Below, piece by piece: positions 48,765-58,513 of a stretch of 64,000 bases of DNA. The notes beneath the pieces are model-generated. The model was given only the letters and a program-made list of their open reading frames with translations. It did no database searches and was not told the DNA's origin. Numbering within the stretch: the stretch's first letter is position 1; the number at the start of each line of letters is the position of its first letter. The position numbers were made by a program, and so were the translations under genes. The DNA comes from Enterobacteriaceae bacterium ESL0689 (GTDB taxonomy: Bacteria; Pseudomonadota; Gammaproteobacteria; Enterobacterales; Enterobacteriaceae), in NCBI GenBank assembly GCA_029433525.1, contig JAQTIF010000002.1, positions 558,001 to 622,000 of the forward strand. The letters run 5' to 3'.

Positions 48765-49633
48765 GAACCTATCCCAAAAGGAGTTGTCAGCTAATAAATA
48801 ATGGTAATTTTTGAGGGCGAAGCATGCCGGCCAACAAGTGGCAGAGCAGTGATGAACTCTGGGTGAAAATGGCTCCACTCATTCCGGAACATAAAACTCA
48901 GCACCCGTTGGGTACGCACCGAAAGCGGGTTGATAATCGCGCTGCAATGAACGCTATTTTCTTCGTACTCAGAACAGGTTGCCAGTGGAATGCCCTGAAT
49001 GCCACCGATATATGCTCGCCAGGCTCTGCTCACCGCCGATTTCAGGAGTGGCGGGATGCCGGAGTATTTGAACGCTTCTGGCAGAACGGGTTGCTTGCCT
49101 GCGAACAACTGGATGCCATTGACTGGTCATGGCTCTCGATGGATGGCTGCATGACGAAATCCCCGCTCGCTGGTTCAAAAAAACAGGACGGAACCCTACA
49201 GACCGGGGGAAACAGGGCGTAAAGCGTAGCCTGATGACTGATGCGAACGGGCTTCCCCTCTCGCTGGTAGTCGCTGGTGCAAATACGCACGACATAAAGC
49301 TGGTTGCGGATACGCTTGACGCCCCTCAGACGGGCAGACCGGGAAAGAGGCTCAGGTTGTGCATGGACAAAGGCTATGAAGCGGAATGGCTGGATTTGTA
49401 TCTGAAAAGTCGTCGCTATGAACCTCATATTCAGTCACGGAAAGATGAGTCCGAAGCAATAAAAGCCACAGATTTTAAGGCTCACCGCTGGGTGGTAGAG
49501 AGAACACACAGCTGGATGAATCGCTACCGTCGTATCCTGACGCGCTGGGAGAAGAAGGTCGAAAATTATGAAGCGATGCTGCATTTTGCCTGCGGTGTCA
49601 TTGTCTGGAATAAAATCCTATTGGGATAGGCTC
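48765..49633 (+). mobile_element. Intact IS5-family (IS427-type) element, presumed MITE parent
   Basis: 869 bases with terminal repeats GAACCTATCCC and GAGCCTATCCC and a 3-bp TTA duplication on each side. Two overlapping frames (48824-49222 and 49129-49629) encode the transposase. The first has the N-terminal domain (ANKWQSSDELWVKMAPLIPE) and the first Asp (DWSWLSMDGC). The second has GANTHDIKLVADTL, DKGYEAEW and the WVVERTHSWMNRYRRI motif. The usual programmed slip falls near the GGTTCAAAAAAAC run at ~49176. Its terminal repeats match the 144-bp MITEs in this window. Confidence 0.88.
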
Positions 49634-49723
49634 TTAAATTATCAAATGATTTTCGATAAAAAGGATTTTATTATTGCGTCATTTACAATACAATCTATAA
49701 AAAATGAATACAGAATTTCAAAT

Positions 49724-50610
49724 ATGAAAAAATCAATTTCTTTAGATGATCTTAATCTTTTTCTTAATGTGGTGAAAGAAGAGAGTCTGAGTAAGGCGTT
49801 TGAAAAAACAGCAATACCAATTCCTTCAATTAGTCGTAGATTAACTAACCTAGAAGATTCTGTGGGTGGGAAGTTGCTAAATCGAAGTACAAGGTCAATT
49901 TCGTTAACTGGTCTTGGAGAGATGTATTATGAAAGATGCCTTGGTCCATTATCTGAATGCGCTATGATTACGGAGCATTTGGATGAATGTTATCATAATC
50001 TTTCCGGTAATATAAAAATTACTGCACCAATAAATTTAACTAATCAATGGATTGGCAAATGTATTTTTCTTTCATGAAGTTATACCCTGAAATTAAAATT
50101 GATTTGATGGTTAGTAATAGAATTGTAGATCTTACGGCTCTAAATATTGATATAGCAATAAGAGTAGGTACTTTAAAAGATAGTGACTGGATTGCAAAAG
50201 AGTTATTAATATCAAAAAATATTTTGTGTGCTTCAAAAAATTACTTAGATATGAATGGTTACCCAAAACACCCTTCAGAATTATCTCAACACAAAATTAT
50301 TGGTTCGAGTGCAAGTAGTGTATGGGCTTTTAATAACATAAGATCACAAAAGTCCTGTAATATTGATGTTAATGCATATTTCATAGCTGATGATGTAGAT
50401 GTAAATATATTCGCATCTAAAGATGATTTAGGTATTTGTTTTGTACCATCTCAATTTACTCATTCATCAATAAAAGATAATACGTTGATTCATGTATTAC
50501 CTGAATGGGAGGGACACTCTAGATCTATATATTTATTATTTCGGGATAGAAGTCATATCCCGAATAGAGTTAAAGTATTCAAAGAATACATAGAGGGTTA
50601 CATTAAATAA
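49724..50610 (+). pseudogene. LysR-type regulator, one-base frameshift
   Basis: The N-terminal half from ATG 49724 (MKKSISLDDLNLFLNVVKEE) stops at 50077. The C-terminal half continues in another frame to 50610. Adding one T to the T5 run at 50064-50068 gives a continuous protein reading WIGKCIFSFMKLYPEIKI, with a helix-turn-helix at about 20-40 and a substrate-binding domain after. The DNA is far more AT-rich than the core genes, indicating transfer. It could be a real loss or a sequencing slip. Confidence 0.75.
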
Positions 50611-50638
50611 ATTAGTTAAATGAAAGGAGGGACTAAAA

Positions 50639-51541
50639 ATGCAAGTTTATAGTAGAAGATTGCCGTCAATTAAACAATTACAATATTTTTTAGCTGTTTG
50701 CGAAGAGCGCAATTTTAGGAAAGCCGCAGCAAAATTAGGAATCAGCCAACCTCCTTTATCTGTTCAAATAAAAGAATTAGAAAACAAATTAAATTCAAAA
50801 TTATTAATTCGTAACACTCAACATGTTCTTTTAACAAAAGAAGGTGAAATTTTTAGAGAAGAAACTATTAAATTGATGGGAAAACTTTGTCAGCTGACAA
50901 ATTCTTTTCAGTCAGTTGAAAGTAGGAAGGTAATAATAGGTATGACAAAAACGTTAAGTTTTGATTTTATACCTATATTTAAGCAATTTTTATCAGATTT
51001 TAAAGAAAATAGCATAATTTATAAAGATGATTATACATCAAAGGAACTTATAATAGAGTTACAGAAAAAAAACATGGATTTTGCTGTAGTATCATACCAT
51101 CCCATTGAAGATAACAAAATTTTTTATAGATTAATTCATCAAGAGCCTATGGTGTTAGCGATTCCAGAAAGTCACACAGCTAGTAAAAATGAGTACATAG
51201 ATCTTAATGACGTTATGGATCTACCGTTATATTGGTTTAATCGTTACGTTAATCCAATTTACTATGATCAATGTGAACAAGCATTTAAAAATTTACTGTT
51301 TCCCTTGATCCGTCGCGCTGAGTTACCTGATACTCTTTCTATGTTATTAGATATTTCTTTAGGTAGAGGAATGCTCTTCATACCAAAATCAAATACACGA
51401 GCAGATGTTCCTGGAGTGGTGTATAAAAAACTAATTCCTTATTTTGAAAAGAAATTTTTAATTGACATATTTTTAGTGTGGAAGGAGGCGGCATTAAATA
51501 ATGAACATGCACAATCCGTTATAGATTGTTTTAATAAATAA
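50639..51541 (+). CDS. LysR-type transcriptional regulator, AT-rich
   Basis: 300 residues, intact. GAAAGGAGGG precedes the ATG. The winged helix domain includes IKQLQYFLAVCEERNFRKAA and LGISQPPLSVQIKELE; this resembles the BenM/CatM group by its opening, but the ligand is unknown. The effector domain ends in LVWKEAALNNEHAQ. The AT content matches the broken LysR gene upstream and contrasts with lplA. The stop TAA at 51539-51541 is also the target duplication of the MITE that follows. No divergent target gene is left next to it. Confidence 0.8.
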   Translation: MQVYSRRLPSIKQLQYFLAVCEERNFRKAAAKLGISQPPLSVQIKELENKLNSKLLIRNTQHVLLTKEGEIFREETIKLMGKLCQLTNSFQSVESRKVIIGMTKTLSFDFIPIFKQFLSDFKENSIIYKDDYTSKELIIELQKKNMDFAVVSYHPIEDNKIFYRLIHQEPMVLAIPESHTASKNEYIDLNDVMDLPLYWFNRYVNPIYYDQCEQAFKNLLFPLIRRAELPDTLSMLLDISLGRGMLFIPKSNTRADVPGVVYKKLIPYFEKKFLIDIFLVWKEAALNNEHAQSVIDCFNK

Positions 51542-51684
51542 GAGCCTATCCCATTAGGCTATTTTACATGCCATTTTGGCCCTGGGCAGTGCTCGAAATC
51601 CTCACGTACTACGTGTACGCTGCGGTTTCCCGCGCTGTCCGTGTCTAAACTGGCTGCGTCAATAACGCCTGGTGGGATAGGCTC
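51542..51684 (+). repeat. MITE copy A (143 bp) at the LysR stop codon
   Basis: Ends GAGCCTATCCCA and TGGGATAGGCTC, flanked by TAA on both sides. The gene-proximal end folds as AGCCTA-TCCCAT-TAGGCT followed by ATTTTAC, a small terminator-like hairpin. It has no coding capacity. It shares its ends with the IS5-type element at 48765, which could supply transposase. Confidence 0.85.
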
Positions 51685-51743
51685 TAACACTGCTCAGTGA
51701 CCCCACCAGTGCAGCATTAACCGACAACCGCTGATAAGATTAT

Positions 51744-52760
51744 TCAGCGAATTGCCGTTACCAGCCATGCTGAAAGCTCGTGTAGTTCATCTTTCTGCTC
51801 AGGAAATTCAGCCTCCAGTGTCTGACATACCGCCTGCAGCGCATCGGCACGGTATAGGCTACCCTGCAGACGTGTGGCGAGAGTTTCCAGTGGCAGTGGA
51901 TTCAGGCTATCGGTAAACAGTTGTGTTCGGCTGATATGGCCTTTCTCAATATCAAAATGCAGCTCGACGCCCCCCCAGCGAAAGCGCTCATCGAGCAGAT
52001 GAGAAAATGCGGGCGCTTTGCCAAAATTCCATTCCCAGCTTTTCTGGCGCGCGAAAGTATCTGCAAAATTAGGCAAGTCTGGCAGATTGTCGGGCGAAAT
52101 CACCTCCGCGTCGACACGCTCACCATAGTGATCAAAAAATGCCTGCGTTATTGCAGTACAGACTTGCTGATGTGTGATCCCTGGCCGCAGTTCGACCAGA
52201 TTCGCCACCCGACTGCGCACTGAGCTAATCCCCTTAGCCTGTAATTTCTTTTCATCCGGATTAAGGTAATTAGCCAGACGATTTAAGTCGGCATTAAGTA
52301 ACAGCGTGCCATGATGAAAGCCACGCTCAGCAGTTTCACGATAAGCTGAACCGGAGATTTTACGCTCACCATGGGTGGTATTGACCAGCAGATCGTTACG
52401 CCCGGAAGCCTGCGCCGTGATGCCCAGTGCATGTAACGCATTGAGAACAATTTGGGTTGAGACCGTTTTATCATATCCTGGTTTTCCGGCCATAAAGGTA
52501 AAACAGGTATTGCCGGTATCATGGAATACCGCCCCCCCACCGCTGCTACGACGCGCCAGGCGCACATGATCTTCTGCCATACGGCGGGTATTGCACTCTT
52601 TCCACGGATTCTGCGCCCGACCAATCACCACTGTATCGGCATTACGCCACAGAAAAAGTACACGTTGAGTCGCGGGCATCTGGCGGAAAATGGACTCTTC
52701 AACCGCAAGGTTGAACCACGGATCAGTGGAGTGGGAAAGTAACAGACGTAGTGTGGACAT
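51744..52760 (-). CDS. lplA: Lipoate--protein ligase A
   Basis: 338 residues, E. coli length. It activates lipoate with ATP and transfers it to the E2 and GcvH lipoyl domains. The lipoate-binding loop is [18 protein letters not shown] near 70-87, and the catalytic Lys lies in [11 protein letters not shown] near 133. The small C-terminal domain is present. The stop lies about 60 bases from MITE A. It forms a pair with smp, overlapping by one base. Confidence 0.97.
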   Translation of the reverse strand: MSTLRLLLSHSTDPWFNLAVEESIFRQMPATQRVLFLWRNADTVVIGRAQNPWKECNTRRMAEDHVRLARRSSGGGAVFHDTGNTCFTFMAGKPGYDKTVSTQIVLNALHALGITAQASGRNDLLVNTTHGERKISGSAYRETAERGFHHGTLLLNADLNRLANYLNPDEKKLQAKGISSVRSRVANLVELRPGITHQQVCTAITQAFFDHYGERVDAEVISPDNLPDLPNFADTFARQKSWEWNFGKAPAFSHLLDERFRWGGVELHFDIEKGHISRTQLFTDSLNPLPLETLATRLQGSLYRADALQAVCQTLEAEFPEQKDELHELSAWLVTAIR

Positions 52761-53410
52761 TAATATTTTTCCTCCGGCTCATCTTTATCTTCATCGCCTG
52801 TGACTTTATTGGCGGTCAGCAGAAACAGCGATTGTTGCCAGCGGGTGTGTTTCCCGTGTAACAGCGTGCGTGTGATGACCACGCCGATAGCGACAGCAAG
52901 CAGCAGCATCAGGCGTAATATATTGGTGGTATTATCGACCTGCTGTGCTTCGGTGGCTAACGTATGGGTATCCAGTGTCAGGCGTAAATAACCGCGCAGA
53001 CTATGGTTATCCTGAATCGGTTCGACGATTTGCCGATTAAAATAGCTACCGGCTTTTTTGCCGTCGAGCGCCAGCCGGTCGCGAACATGAATATTTTCTC
53101 CCGCGCGCGCCACCAGATCGCCGCGTTCGTTATAGACGCTGGCATCAAGGATCCGGCTCTGTTGTGTGAGTTGTTCCAGTAGCGGGTTAATCTGTTTTTC
53201 ATCCGGAGTTTCACTGGCCATCATTGGTATCAGGTTCTGTGCGACCTGTTGCGCCAGCGTGCGCGCCAGCTCCTCTAACGGCAGATTGCGCTGTTTCTGG
53301 TTACTCTGACTAAACCAGGCGGCTCCCTGCATCAACGCAACCAGTAATGTGAGGCAGATCAGAATAATGACCGCACGATGCAGCCGGATTTTCAGTTTTA
53401 CACGTAACAT
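52760..53410 (-). CDS. smp: Membrane protein Smp (YtjB)
   Basis: 216 residues. An N-terminal membrane helix (about 14-34, [18 protein letters not shown]) is followed by a periplasmic domain with [20 protein letters not shown], a second helix near 165-185, and an acidic tail [11 protein letters not shown]. The family resembles a sensory domain, but its role is unknown. It diverges from serB and is co-transcribed with lplA, as in E. coli. Confidence 0.92.
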   Translation of the reverse strand: MLRVKLKIRLHRAVIILICLTLLVALMQGAAWFSQSNQKQRNLPLEELARTLAQQVAQNLIPMMASETPDEKQINPLLEQLTQQSRILDASVYNERGDLVARAGENIHVRDRLALDGKKAGSYFNRQIVEPIQDNHSLRGYLRLTLDTHTLATEAQQVDNTTNILRLMLLLAVAIGVVITRTLLHGKHTRWQQSLFLLTANKVTGDEDKDEPEEKY

Positions 53411-53511
53411 ATCCCACCTTTAATATTTTCAGCTTCATGTTGCCAGAAGTGCGGGTTACAAGGTAGCCTCATGCATCATTTTCCTGGGATGAATAAAATA
53501 GTGGGGCCGTA

Positions 53512-54483
53512 ATGCCAAATTGTTTGACCTGGCGCGACTTACCTGAAGATGTTTCTCTGTGGACGAGGCTACCGCTCTCACTCAGTGGCGATGAAGTGAT
53601 GCCACTGGATTATCATGCCGGAAGTAGTGGCTGGCTACTTTATGGCCGGGGCCTTGATAAACATCGTTTGATGGCTTTGCACCGCAAGCTGGAAGCGGCG
53701 CTGGTCATCGAGTCCTGCTGGAATGTAGAAGATTATCAGGTGATTCGGCTGGCAGGAACGCTGACACCACGTACCACCGATCTGGCACATGATGCAGGGC
53801 TGGATGTCGCGCCGCTGGGAAAAATCCCCCATTTGCATACCCCTGGGCTGCTGGTGATGGATATGGACTCCACGGCGATTCAAATCGAGTGTATTGATGA
53901 AATCGCCCGCTTAGCCGGTACGGGTGAACAGGTATCGGCCATCACGGAACGCGCAATGCGCGGTGAGCTGGATTTTTCTGCGAGTTTGCGCCAGCGCGTA
54001 GCGACGCTAAAAGATGCCGATGCCCGCATTCTGTGGCAAGTGCGTGAGTCTCTGCCGCTGATGCCGGGGCTTGAATCGCTGGTGACGAAGCTGTCAGCAT
54101 CAGGTTGGAAAGTGGCGATTGCCTCCGGGGGCTTTACTTTTTTTGCCGAATATCTGCGCGATAAATTCGGTCTGACGACCGTCGTGGCGAATGAACTGGA
54201 GATTATCGCAGATAAGCTGACGGGGCGGGTCAGCGGCGATATCGTTGATGCGCAATATAAAGTCGCGACGTTACGGCAATTAATGGAAAAGCATGCTATC
54301 CCCCATGGACAAACTGTCACCATTGGTGATGGCGCGAATGATCTCCCCATGCTCAATGCCGCCAGCTTGGGGATTGCTTATCATGCTAAACCAAAAGTCA
54401 ATGAACAGACGGAAGTGAGCATCCGTCATGCTGATTTGCTGGGCGTACTGTGTATCCTTTCAGCGAGTATAAATCAAAAATAA
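53512..54483 (+). CDS. serB: Phosphoserine phosphatase SerB
   Basis: 323 residues. It dephosphorylates phosphoserine, the last serine step. The HAD nucleophile motif VMDMDSTAIQIECIDE is near 116, motif II in VAIASGGFTFF near 204 and motif IV GDGANDLPML near 276. The N-terminal ACT-like domain is retained. It is followed by radA after ten bases. Confidence 0.97.
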   Translation: MPNCLTWRDLPEDVSLWTRLPLSLSGDEVMPLDYHAGSSGWLLYGRGLDKHRLMALHRKLEAALVIESCWNVEDYQVIRLAGTLTPRTTDLAHDAGLDVAPLGKIPHLHTPGLLVMDMDSTAIQIECIDEIARLAGTGEQVSAITERAMRGELDFSASLRQRVATLKDADARILWQVRESLPLMPGLESLVTKLSASGWKVAIASGGFTFFAEYLRDKFGLTTVVANELEIIADKLTGRVSGDIVDAQYKVATLRQLMEKHAIPHGQTVTIGDGANDLPMLNAASLGIAYHAKPKVNEQTEVSIRHADLLGVLCILSASINQK

Positions 54484-54493
54484 GGGGTGAGTT

Positions 54494-55879
54494 GTGGCTA
54501 AAGCCGCCAGACGGGCCTTTGTCTGTAATGAGTGTGGCGCGGATTATCCGCGTTGGCAGGGGCAGTGCAGCGCCTGTCAGGCCTGGAATACGATTACTGA
54601 AATACGTCTTGCTGCTTCGCCACAGGTGGCAAGAAATGACCGTCTGACAGGATACGCGGGCAATGCCGGTGGTTCGAAAGTCCAGAAATTATCAGAAATC
54701 AGCCTTGAAGAGCTGCCGCGTTTTTCCACCGGTTTTAAAGAGTTTGATCGCGTGCTGGGTGGTGGTGTCGTTCCCGGTAGTGCGATTCTGATTGGCGGTA
54801 ATCCCGGTGCTGGTAAATCGACATTGTTGTTGCAGACATTATGCCGATTGGCTGAAGAGATGAAAACTCTCTATGTCACCGGAGAAGAGTCGCTGCAACA
54901 GGTAGCGATGCGTGCATATCGTCTGGGCTTACCGACAGCCAATCTCAATATGCTTTCAGAAACCAGCATTGAGCAGATCTGTCAGATAGCGGATGACGAA
55001 AAACCGCAGTTGATGGTCATTGACTCAATTCAGGTGATGCATATGGCGGATGTGCAGTCATCGCCGGGGAGCGTCGCTCAGGTACGGGAAGGAGCGGCCT
55101 ATTTAACCCGCTTTGCGAAAACGCGTGGTGTTGCGATTATCATGGTCGGGCATGTGACGAAAGATGGATCGCTGGCCGGGCCGAAAGTGCTGGAACACTG
55201 TATTGACTGTTCGGTATTACTCGATGGCGATACTGACTCGCGCTTTCGCACATTGCGTAGCCATAAAAATCGTTTCGGTGCGGTGAATGAGCTGGGTGTC
55301 TTCGCGATGACGGAACAGGGCATGCGTGAGGTCAACAACCCTTCTGCCATTTTTCTCAGCCGGGGTGATGAAGTGACGGCTGGTAGCGCCGTGGTCGTGA
55401 TTCGGGAGGGGACACGGCCACTATTGGTGGAGATTCAGGCACTGGTTGATCACTCGATGATGGCCAATCCCCGGCGTGTCGCGGTGGGTCTTGAACAGAA
55501 CCGACTGGCACTTTTACTGGCTGTCCTGCATCGTCATGGCGGATTGCAGATGGCTGATCAGGATGTCTTTGTCAATGTTGTTGGCGGGGTGAAGGTGACG
55601 GAAACCAGTGCCGATCTGGCCCTGCTACTGGCGATGGTCTCCAGTTTACGTGATCGTCCGCTACCCCAGGATCTGGTGGTATTTGGCGAAGTGGGGCTGG
55701 CGGGTGAGATCCGCCCGGTGCCAGGTGGCCAGGAGCGCATCTCTGAGGCAGCAAAGCACGGTTTTCGTCGCGCGATCGTCCCGGCGGCGAATGTACCGAA
55801 AAAAGCGCCGCATGGGATGCAGCTATTTGCAGTGAAAAAGCTTTCAGATGCGCTTAGCGTATTCGACGATCTATCATGA
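54494..55879 (+). CDS. radA: DNA repair protein RadA
   Basis: 461 residues. It is a RecA-like helicase that extends recombination branches. The N-terminal zinc finger is CNECGADYPRWQGQCSACQ, Walker A GGNPGAGKSTLLL near 95, the KNRFGAVNELGVF motif near 258, and a C-terminal Lon-like domain begins near 285. The GTG/TTG-type start follows GGGGTGAG. It sits between serB and nadR in the usual order. Confidence 0.97.
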   Translation: MAKAARRAFVCNECGADYPRWQGQCSACQAWNTITEIRLAASPQVARNDRLTGYAGNAGGSKVQKLSEISLEELPRFSTGFKEFDRVLGGGVVPGSAILIGGNPGAGKSTLLLQTLCRLAEEMKTLYVTGEESLQQVAMRAYRLGLPTANLNMLSETSIEQICQIADDEKPQLMVIDSIQVMHMADVQSSPGSVAQVREGAAYLTRFAKTRGVAIIMVGHVTKDGSLAGPKVLEHCIDCSVLLDGDTDSRFRTLRSHKNRFGAVNELGVFAMTEQGMREVNNPSAIFLSRGDEVTAGSAVVVIREGTRPLLVEIQALVDHSMMANPRRVAVGLEQNRLALLLAVLHRHGGLQMADQDVFVNVVGGVKVTETSADLALLLAMVSSLRDRPLPQDLVVFGEVGLAGEIRPVPGGQERISEAAKHGFRRAIVPAANVPKKAPHGMQLFAVKKLSDALSVFDDLS

Positions 55880-55897
55880 TTGCAATTGAGGTTATCT

Positions 55898-57130
55898 ATG
55901 TCGTCATTCGATTACTTAAAAATTGCTATTAAGCAGCAGGGTTGCACGTTACAGCAGGTGGCAGATGCCAGTGGTATGACCAAAGGGTATTTGAGTCAGC
56001 TACTGAACGCTAAAATTAAAAGCCCCAGTGCGCAGAAGCTGGAAGCATTACATCGTTTTCTCGATCTTGAGTTTCCCTGGCAGGAAAAGCGGATTGGGGT
56101 GGTTTTTGGTAAGTTTTATCCGCTGCATACCGGCCATATCTATCTGATTCAGCGCGCCTGTAGCCAGGTGGATGAGCTGCATGTCATCATGGGTTTTGAC
56201 GAGGTTCGCGATCGTCAGTTGTTTGAACAGAGCGCCATGTCACAACAGCCGACGGTGCCTGATCGATTGCGCTGGTTGCTGCAAACATTCAAATATCAGA
56301 AAAATATCCGTATCCATGCGTTTAATGAAGCCGGAATGGAATCTTACCCACACGGCTGGGAGGCCTGGAGCCGTGGTATCAGTGCTTTTATGCACGATAA
56401 AGGCATTTCGCCCAATTGGGTCTATACCTCAGAAGAGGCCGATGTACCGAAATATCTGCAGTATCTGGGACTGGAAAGCCGGCTTATCGATCCACAGCGA
56501 ACCTTTATGAATATCAGTGGCAGCCAGATTCGTGAAAATCCGTTTCGCTACTGGGAATATATCCCTACTGAGGTCAAACCATTCTTTGTGCGTACTGTGG
56601 CCATCCTCGGAGGGGAGTCCAGCGGTAAATCAACACTGGTCAATAAACTGGCCAATATCTTTAACACAACCAGCGCCTGGGAGTATGGACGCGATTACGT
56701 CTTTTCGCATCTTGGTGGCGACGAGATGGCATTACAATATTCGGACTACGATAAAATCGCACTGGGCCATGCAAAATATATTGATTTTGCAGTGAAATAT
56801 GCAAACAAAGTCGCATTTATCGATACTGATTTTGTCAGTACTCAGGCGTTTTGTCTGCAGTATGAAGGATGTGAACATCCTTTTGTTCAGGCGCTTATTG
56901 ATGAGTATCGTTTTGATCTGGTGATTTTGCTGGAGAACAACACGCCGTGGGTGGCTGATGGCCTGCGTAGCCTCGGCAGTCCGGCGGATCGCAAAGCGTT
57001 TCAGTCTCTGCTGGTATCATTGCTCAGGAAAAATAATATCCATTTCGTACATGTCACTGAATCCGATTATGACTCACGTTTTCTGCGCTGCGTCGGGCTG
57101 GTGAAACAGTTGATGGGTGAGACAGGATAA
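55898..57130 (+). CDS. nadR: Trifunctional NAD regulator/NMN adenylyltransferase/ribosylnicotinamide kinase NadR
   Basis: 410 residues from ATG 55898. Three domains appear in order: a helix-turn-helix repressor (QQVADASGMTKGYLSQLLNA, residues 16-38), an NMN adenylyltransferase domain with FGKFYPLHTGH near 70, and a ribosylnicotinamide kinase with P-loop GGESSGKST near 236. It represses NAD genes when NAD is high; nadC at the other end of this window is not among the classical targets. In E. coli ettA and slt follow; here an accessory islet does. Confidence 0.97.
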   Translation: MSSFDYLKIAIKQQGCTLQQVADASGMTKGYLSQLLNAKIKSPSAQKLEALHRFLDLEFPWQEKRIGVVFGKFYPLHTGHIYLIQRACSQVDELHVIMGFDEVRDRQLFEQSAMSQQPTVPDRLRWLLQTFKYQKNIRIHAFNEAGMESYPHGWEAWSRGISAFMHDKGISPNWVYTSEEADVPKYLQYLGLESRLIDPQRTFMNISGSQIRENPFRYWEYIPTEVKPFFVRTVAILGGESSGKSTLVNKLANIFNTTSAWEYGRDYVFSHLGGDEMALQYSDYDKIALGHAKYIDFAVKYANKVAFIDTDFVSTQAFCLQYEGCEHPFVQALIDEYRFDLVILLENNTPWVADGLRSLGSPADRKAFQSLLVSLLRKNNIHFVHVTESDYDSRFLRCVGLVKQLMGETG

Positions 57131-57269
57131 CGGCTGCGCTTCACCTAGGGTCTGGTTGTCGCCGGGTGAAGGATCGCGTTTCACTCCGGAAGTTCTGCAT
57201 CCGGTTTCGCAGTGGATGAGAACGTTAACGGTTGTCATAACCATAAGAAGATCATTTATCATCAACTAA

Positions 57270-57413
57270 GAGCCTGGCCCATTAGGCGTTATTGACGCAG
57301 CCAGTTTGGACACGGACAGCGCGGAGAAACCGCAGCGTACACGTAGTACGTGAGGATTTCGAGCACTGCCCAGGGCCAAAATGGCAAGTAAAATAGCCTA
57401 ATGGGCCAGGCTC
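57270..57413 (-). repeat. MITE copy B (144 bp) at an immunity-gene stop
   Basis: Ends GAGCCTGGCCCA and TGGGCCAGGCTC, with TAA on both sides (57267-57269 and 57414-57416). It is inverted relative to copy A, and its gene-proximal end faces the minus-strand gene at 57413-57847. That gene's stop TAG is formed at the junction (AAC CTT TAG AGC), so the insertion itself ends the protein. Confidence 0.85.
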
Positions 57414-57847
57414 TAAAGGTTGGTGTACGGACTTCGGTATAAATCGACAAAAATTTCATCTGGAGAGGTGAATTTAGCGATTGAAATAACATCATTACTC
57501 TTATAACTACGCCAGCATACTGCCTCAACATGACACGTTTTCTGAGCTTCATATCCCTGCGTTTTTAAGTAATTCTGGATTGCAATACTATCCGCCGTGC
57601 CTTGAAAATGAACTGAAAAAACATATGCCTGTGGACCGCTGATATTGCTAAAACTGAATTCATAATGATCAGATATGCGTGGCATATTTTTTAGCAGGTC
57701 AGGGGTGTAATACTCGTATTCCGGTTTATCATCCTCGGTATAATGCGCACTATCCGCAAATCCCATTTTCAGATAGGGCCAGCTAAAAGCCAGTCCTGTG
57801 CCAGCCAATATCAGCACAGCGAAAGAGACGGTTATTATTTTCCTCAC
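57413..57847 (-). CDS. Membrane-anchored periplasmic immunity-like protein, C-terminus set by a MITE
   Basis: 144 residues from GTG 57847. A hydrophobic N-terminal anchor (IITVSFAVLILAGTGLAF) is followed by SWPYLKMGFADSAHY, YEYYTPDLLKNMPRIS and a cysteine pair (KTCHVEAVCWRS). It is a paralogue of the frameshifted gene at 3196-3692. The paralogue carries about 18 more residues after the point where this one is ended by MITE B. An immunity role against a periplasm-acting effector is inferred from context. Confidence 0.7.
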   Translation of the reverse strand: MRKIITVSFAVLILAGTGLAFSWPYLKMGFADSAHYTEDDKPEYEYYTPDLLKNMPRISDHYEFSFSNISGPQAYVFSVHFQGTADSIAIQNYLKTQGYEAQKTCHVEAVCWRSYKSNDVISIAKFTSPDEIFVDLYRSPYTNL

Positions 57848-57861
57848 AGCCCCATCCTGTT

Positions 57862-57961
57862 ATTCCCGGCACCCAGCGCTACAAATGTTTTATCTTTACC
57901 GCACCACAAGCGGCCAGTGATAACGACGATATCATTCAGCGGTTAATCAATTTCAGGCTTT
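57862..57961 (-). repeat. 100-bp accessory repeat, copy 1
   Basis: Nearly identical to 63669-63767. On the minus strand both read DIVVITG(R/H)LW(C/Y)GKDKTFV and LGAGN in one frame, with a TAA just upstream in the same frame. It precedes the immunity-like gene here and the large effector there. The sharing suggests cassette duplication or recombination between islet units. Confidence 0.7.
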
Positions 57962-58027
57962 CTGCGTGAGAGACTTCTCCGCCGTGACCCTTTCAGATTT
58001 TAGACCGCCACGAGATTTGAAATTCGG

Positions 58028-58383
58028 TTATGGAAGCATGGCATCAAAATACTTCTTTTCTTCCTGATAATTTCTAACAAGACAATTATTCACTTCAGTT
58101 ATTTGTGCATCGGTTCCTTTAGAATCAATGGTTTCCAGTTGGCATTTTTTATCAATCATCTGCCCCCATGAATCTTTCAGGGATAAAATCAAAGAATTAT
58201 GCCTGGGTTGTTGCTAATTTGTTTATCAATAGATCTATTCAAACTGTCTAATGAGGATTTAACTTCTCCTGTGCTTTTCTGGTTAATACTCGCTAGTTGG
58301 ACATTTTCCGTTTTGGAAAATGCGGCAAAGCCTGCCGCAGAATATAAAGCAAATGAAATAAATAACAGATGTTCAATTTTCAT
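58028..58383 (-). pseudogene. LprI-like (DUF1311) lysozyme-inhibitor family protein, frameshifted
   Basis: ATG 58383 behind GGAGAG opens with a signal peptide (MKIEHLLFISFALYSAAGFA) and runs to QISNNPGI before stopping at ~58190. A second frame continues NSLILSLKDSWGQMIDKKCQ and TDAQITEVNNCLVRNYQEEK, ending at TAA 58028-58030. The W...C...C pattern of the second part fits the LprI/DUF1311 domain, some members of which inhibit lysozyme. The frame change lies near 58195-58205. Location in an islet with a GH19-type effector suggests it was an immunity protein. Confidence 0.6.
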
Positions 58384-58513
58384 AAAATCTAACTCTCCAT
58401 CTCCCCTCAGTATCAGGACAGTTATCACCCCTGTTTAATTTAAGCTGTCTGTTTATTATAACGCGTACTACATGCGCATCAAATAAGGATGGGTGTTTAT
58501 TTGTTATGTTGTG

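Noticed and set aside
51744..51760. MITE A as disruption of lplA
   Set aside because: lplA is full length and the repeat ends about 60 bases beyond its stop codon.
57131..57180. CTTCACC/GGTGAAG hairpin after nadR as terminator
   Set aside because: The stem is short, the loop is long and no T-run follows.
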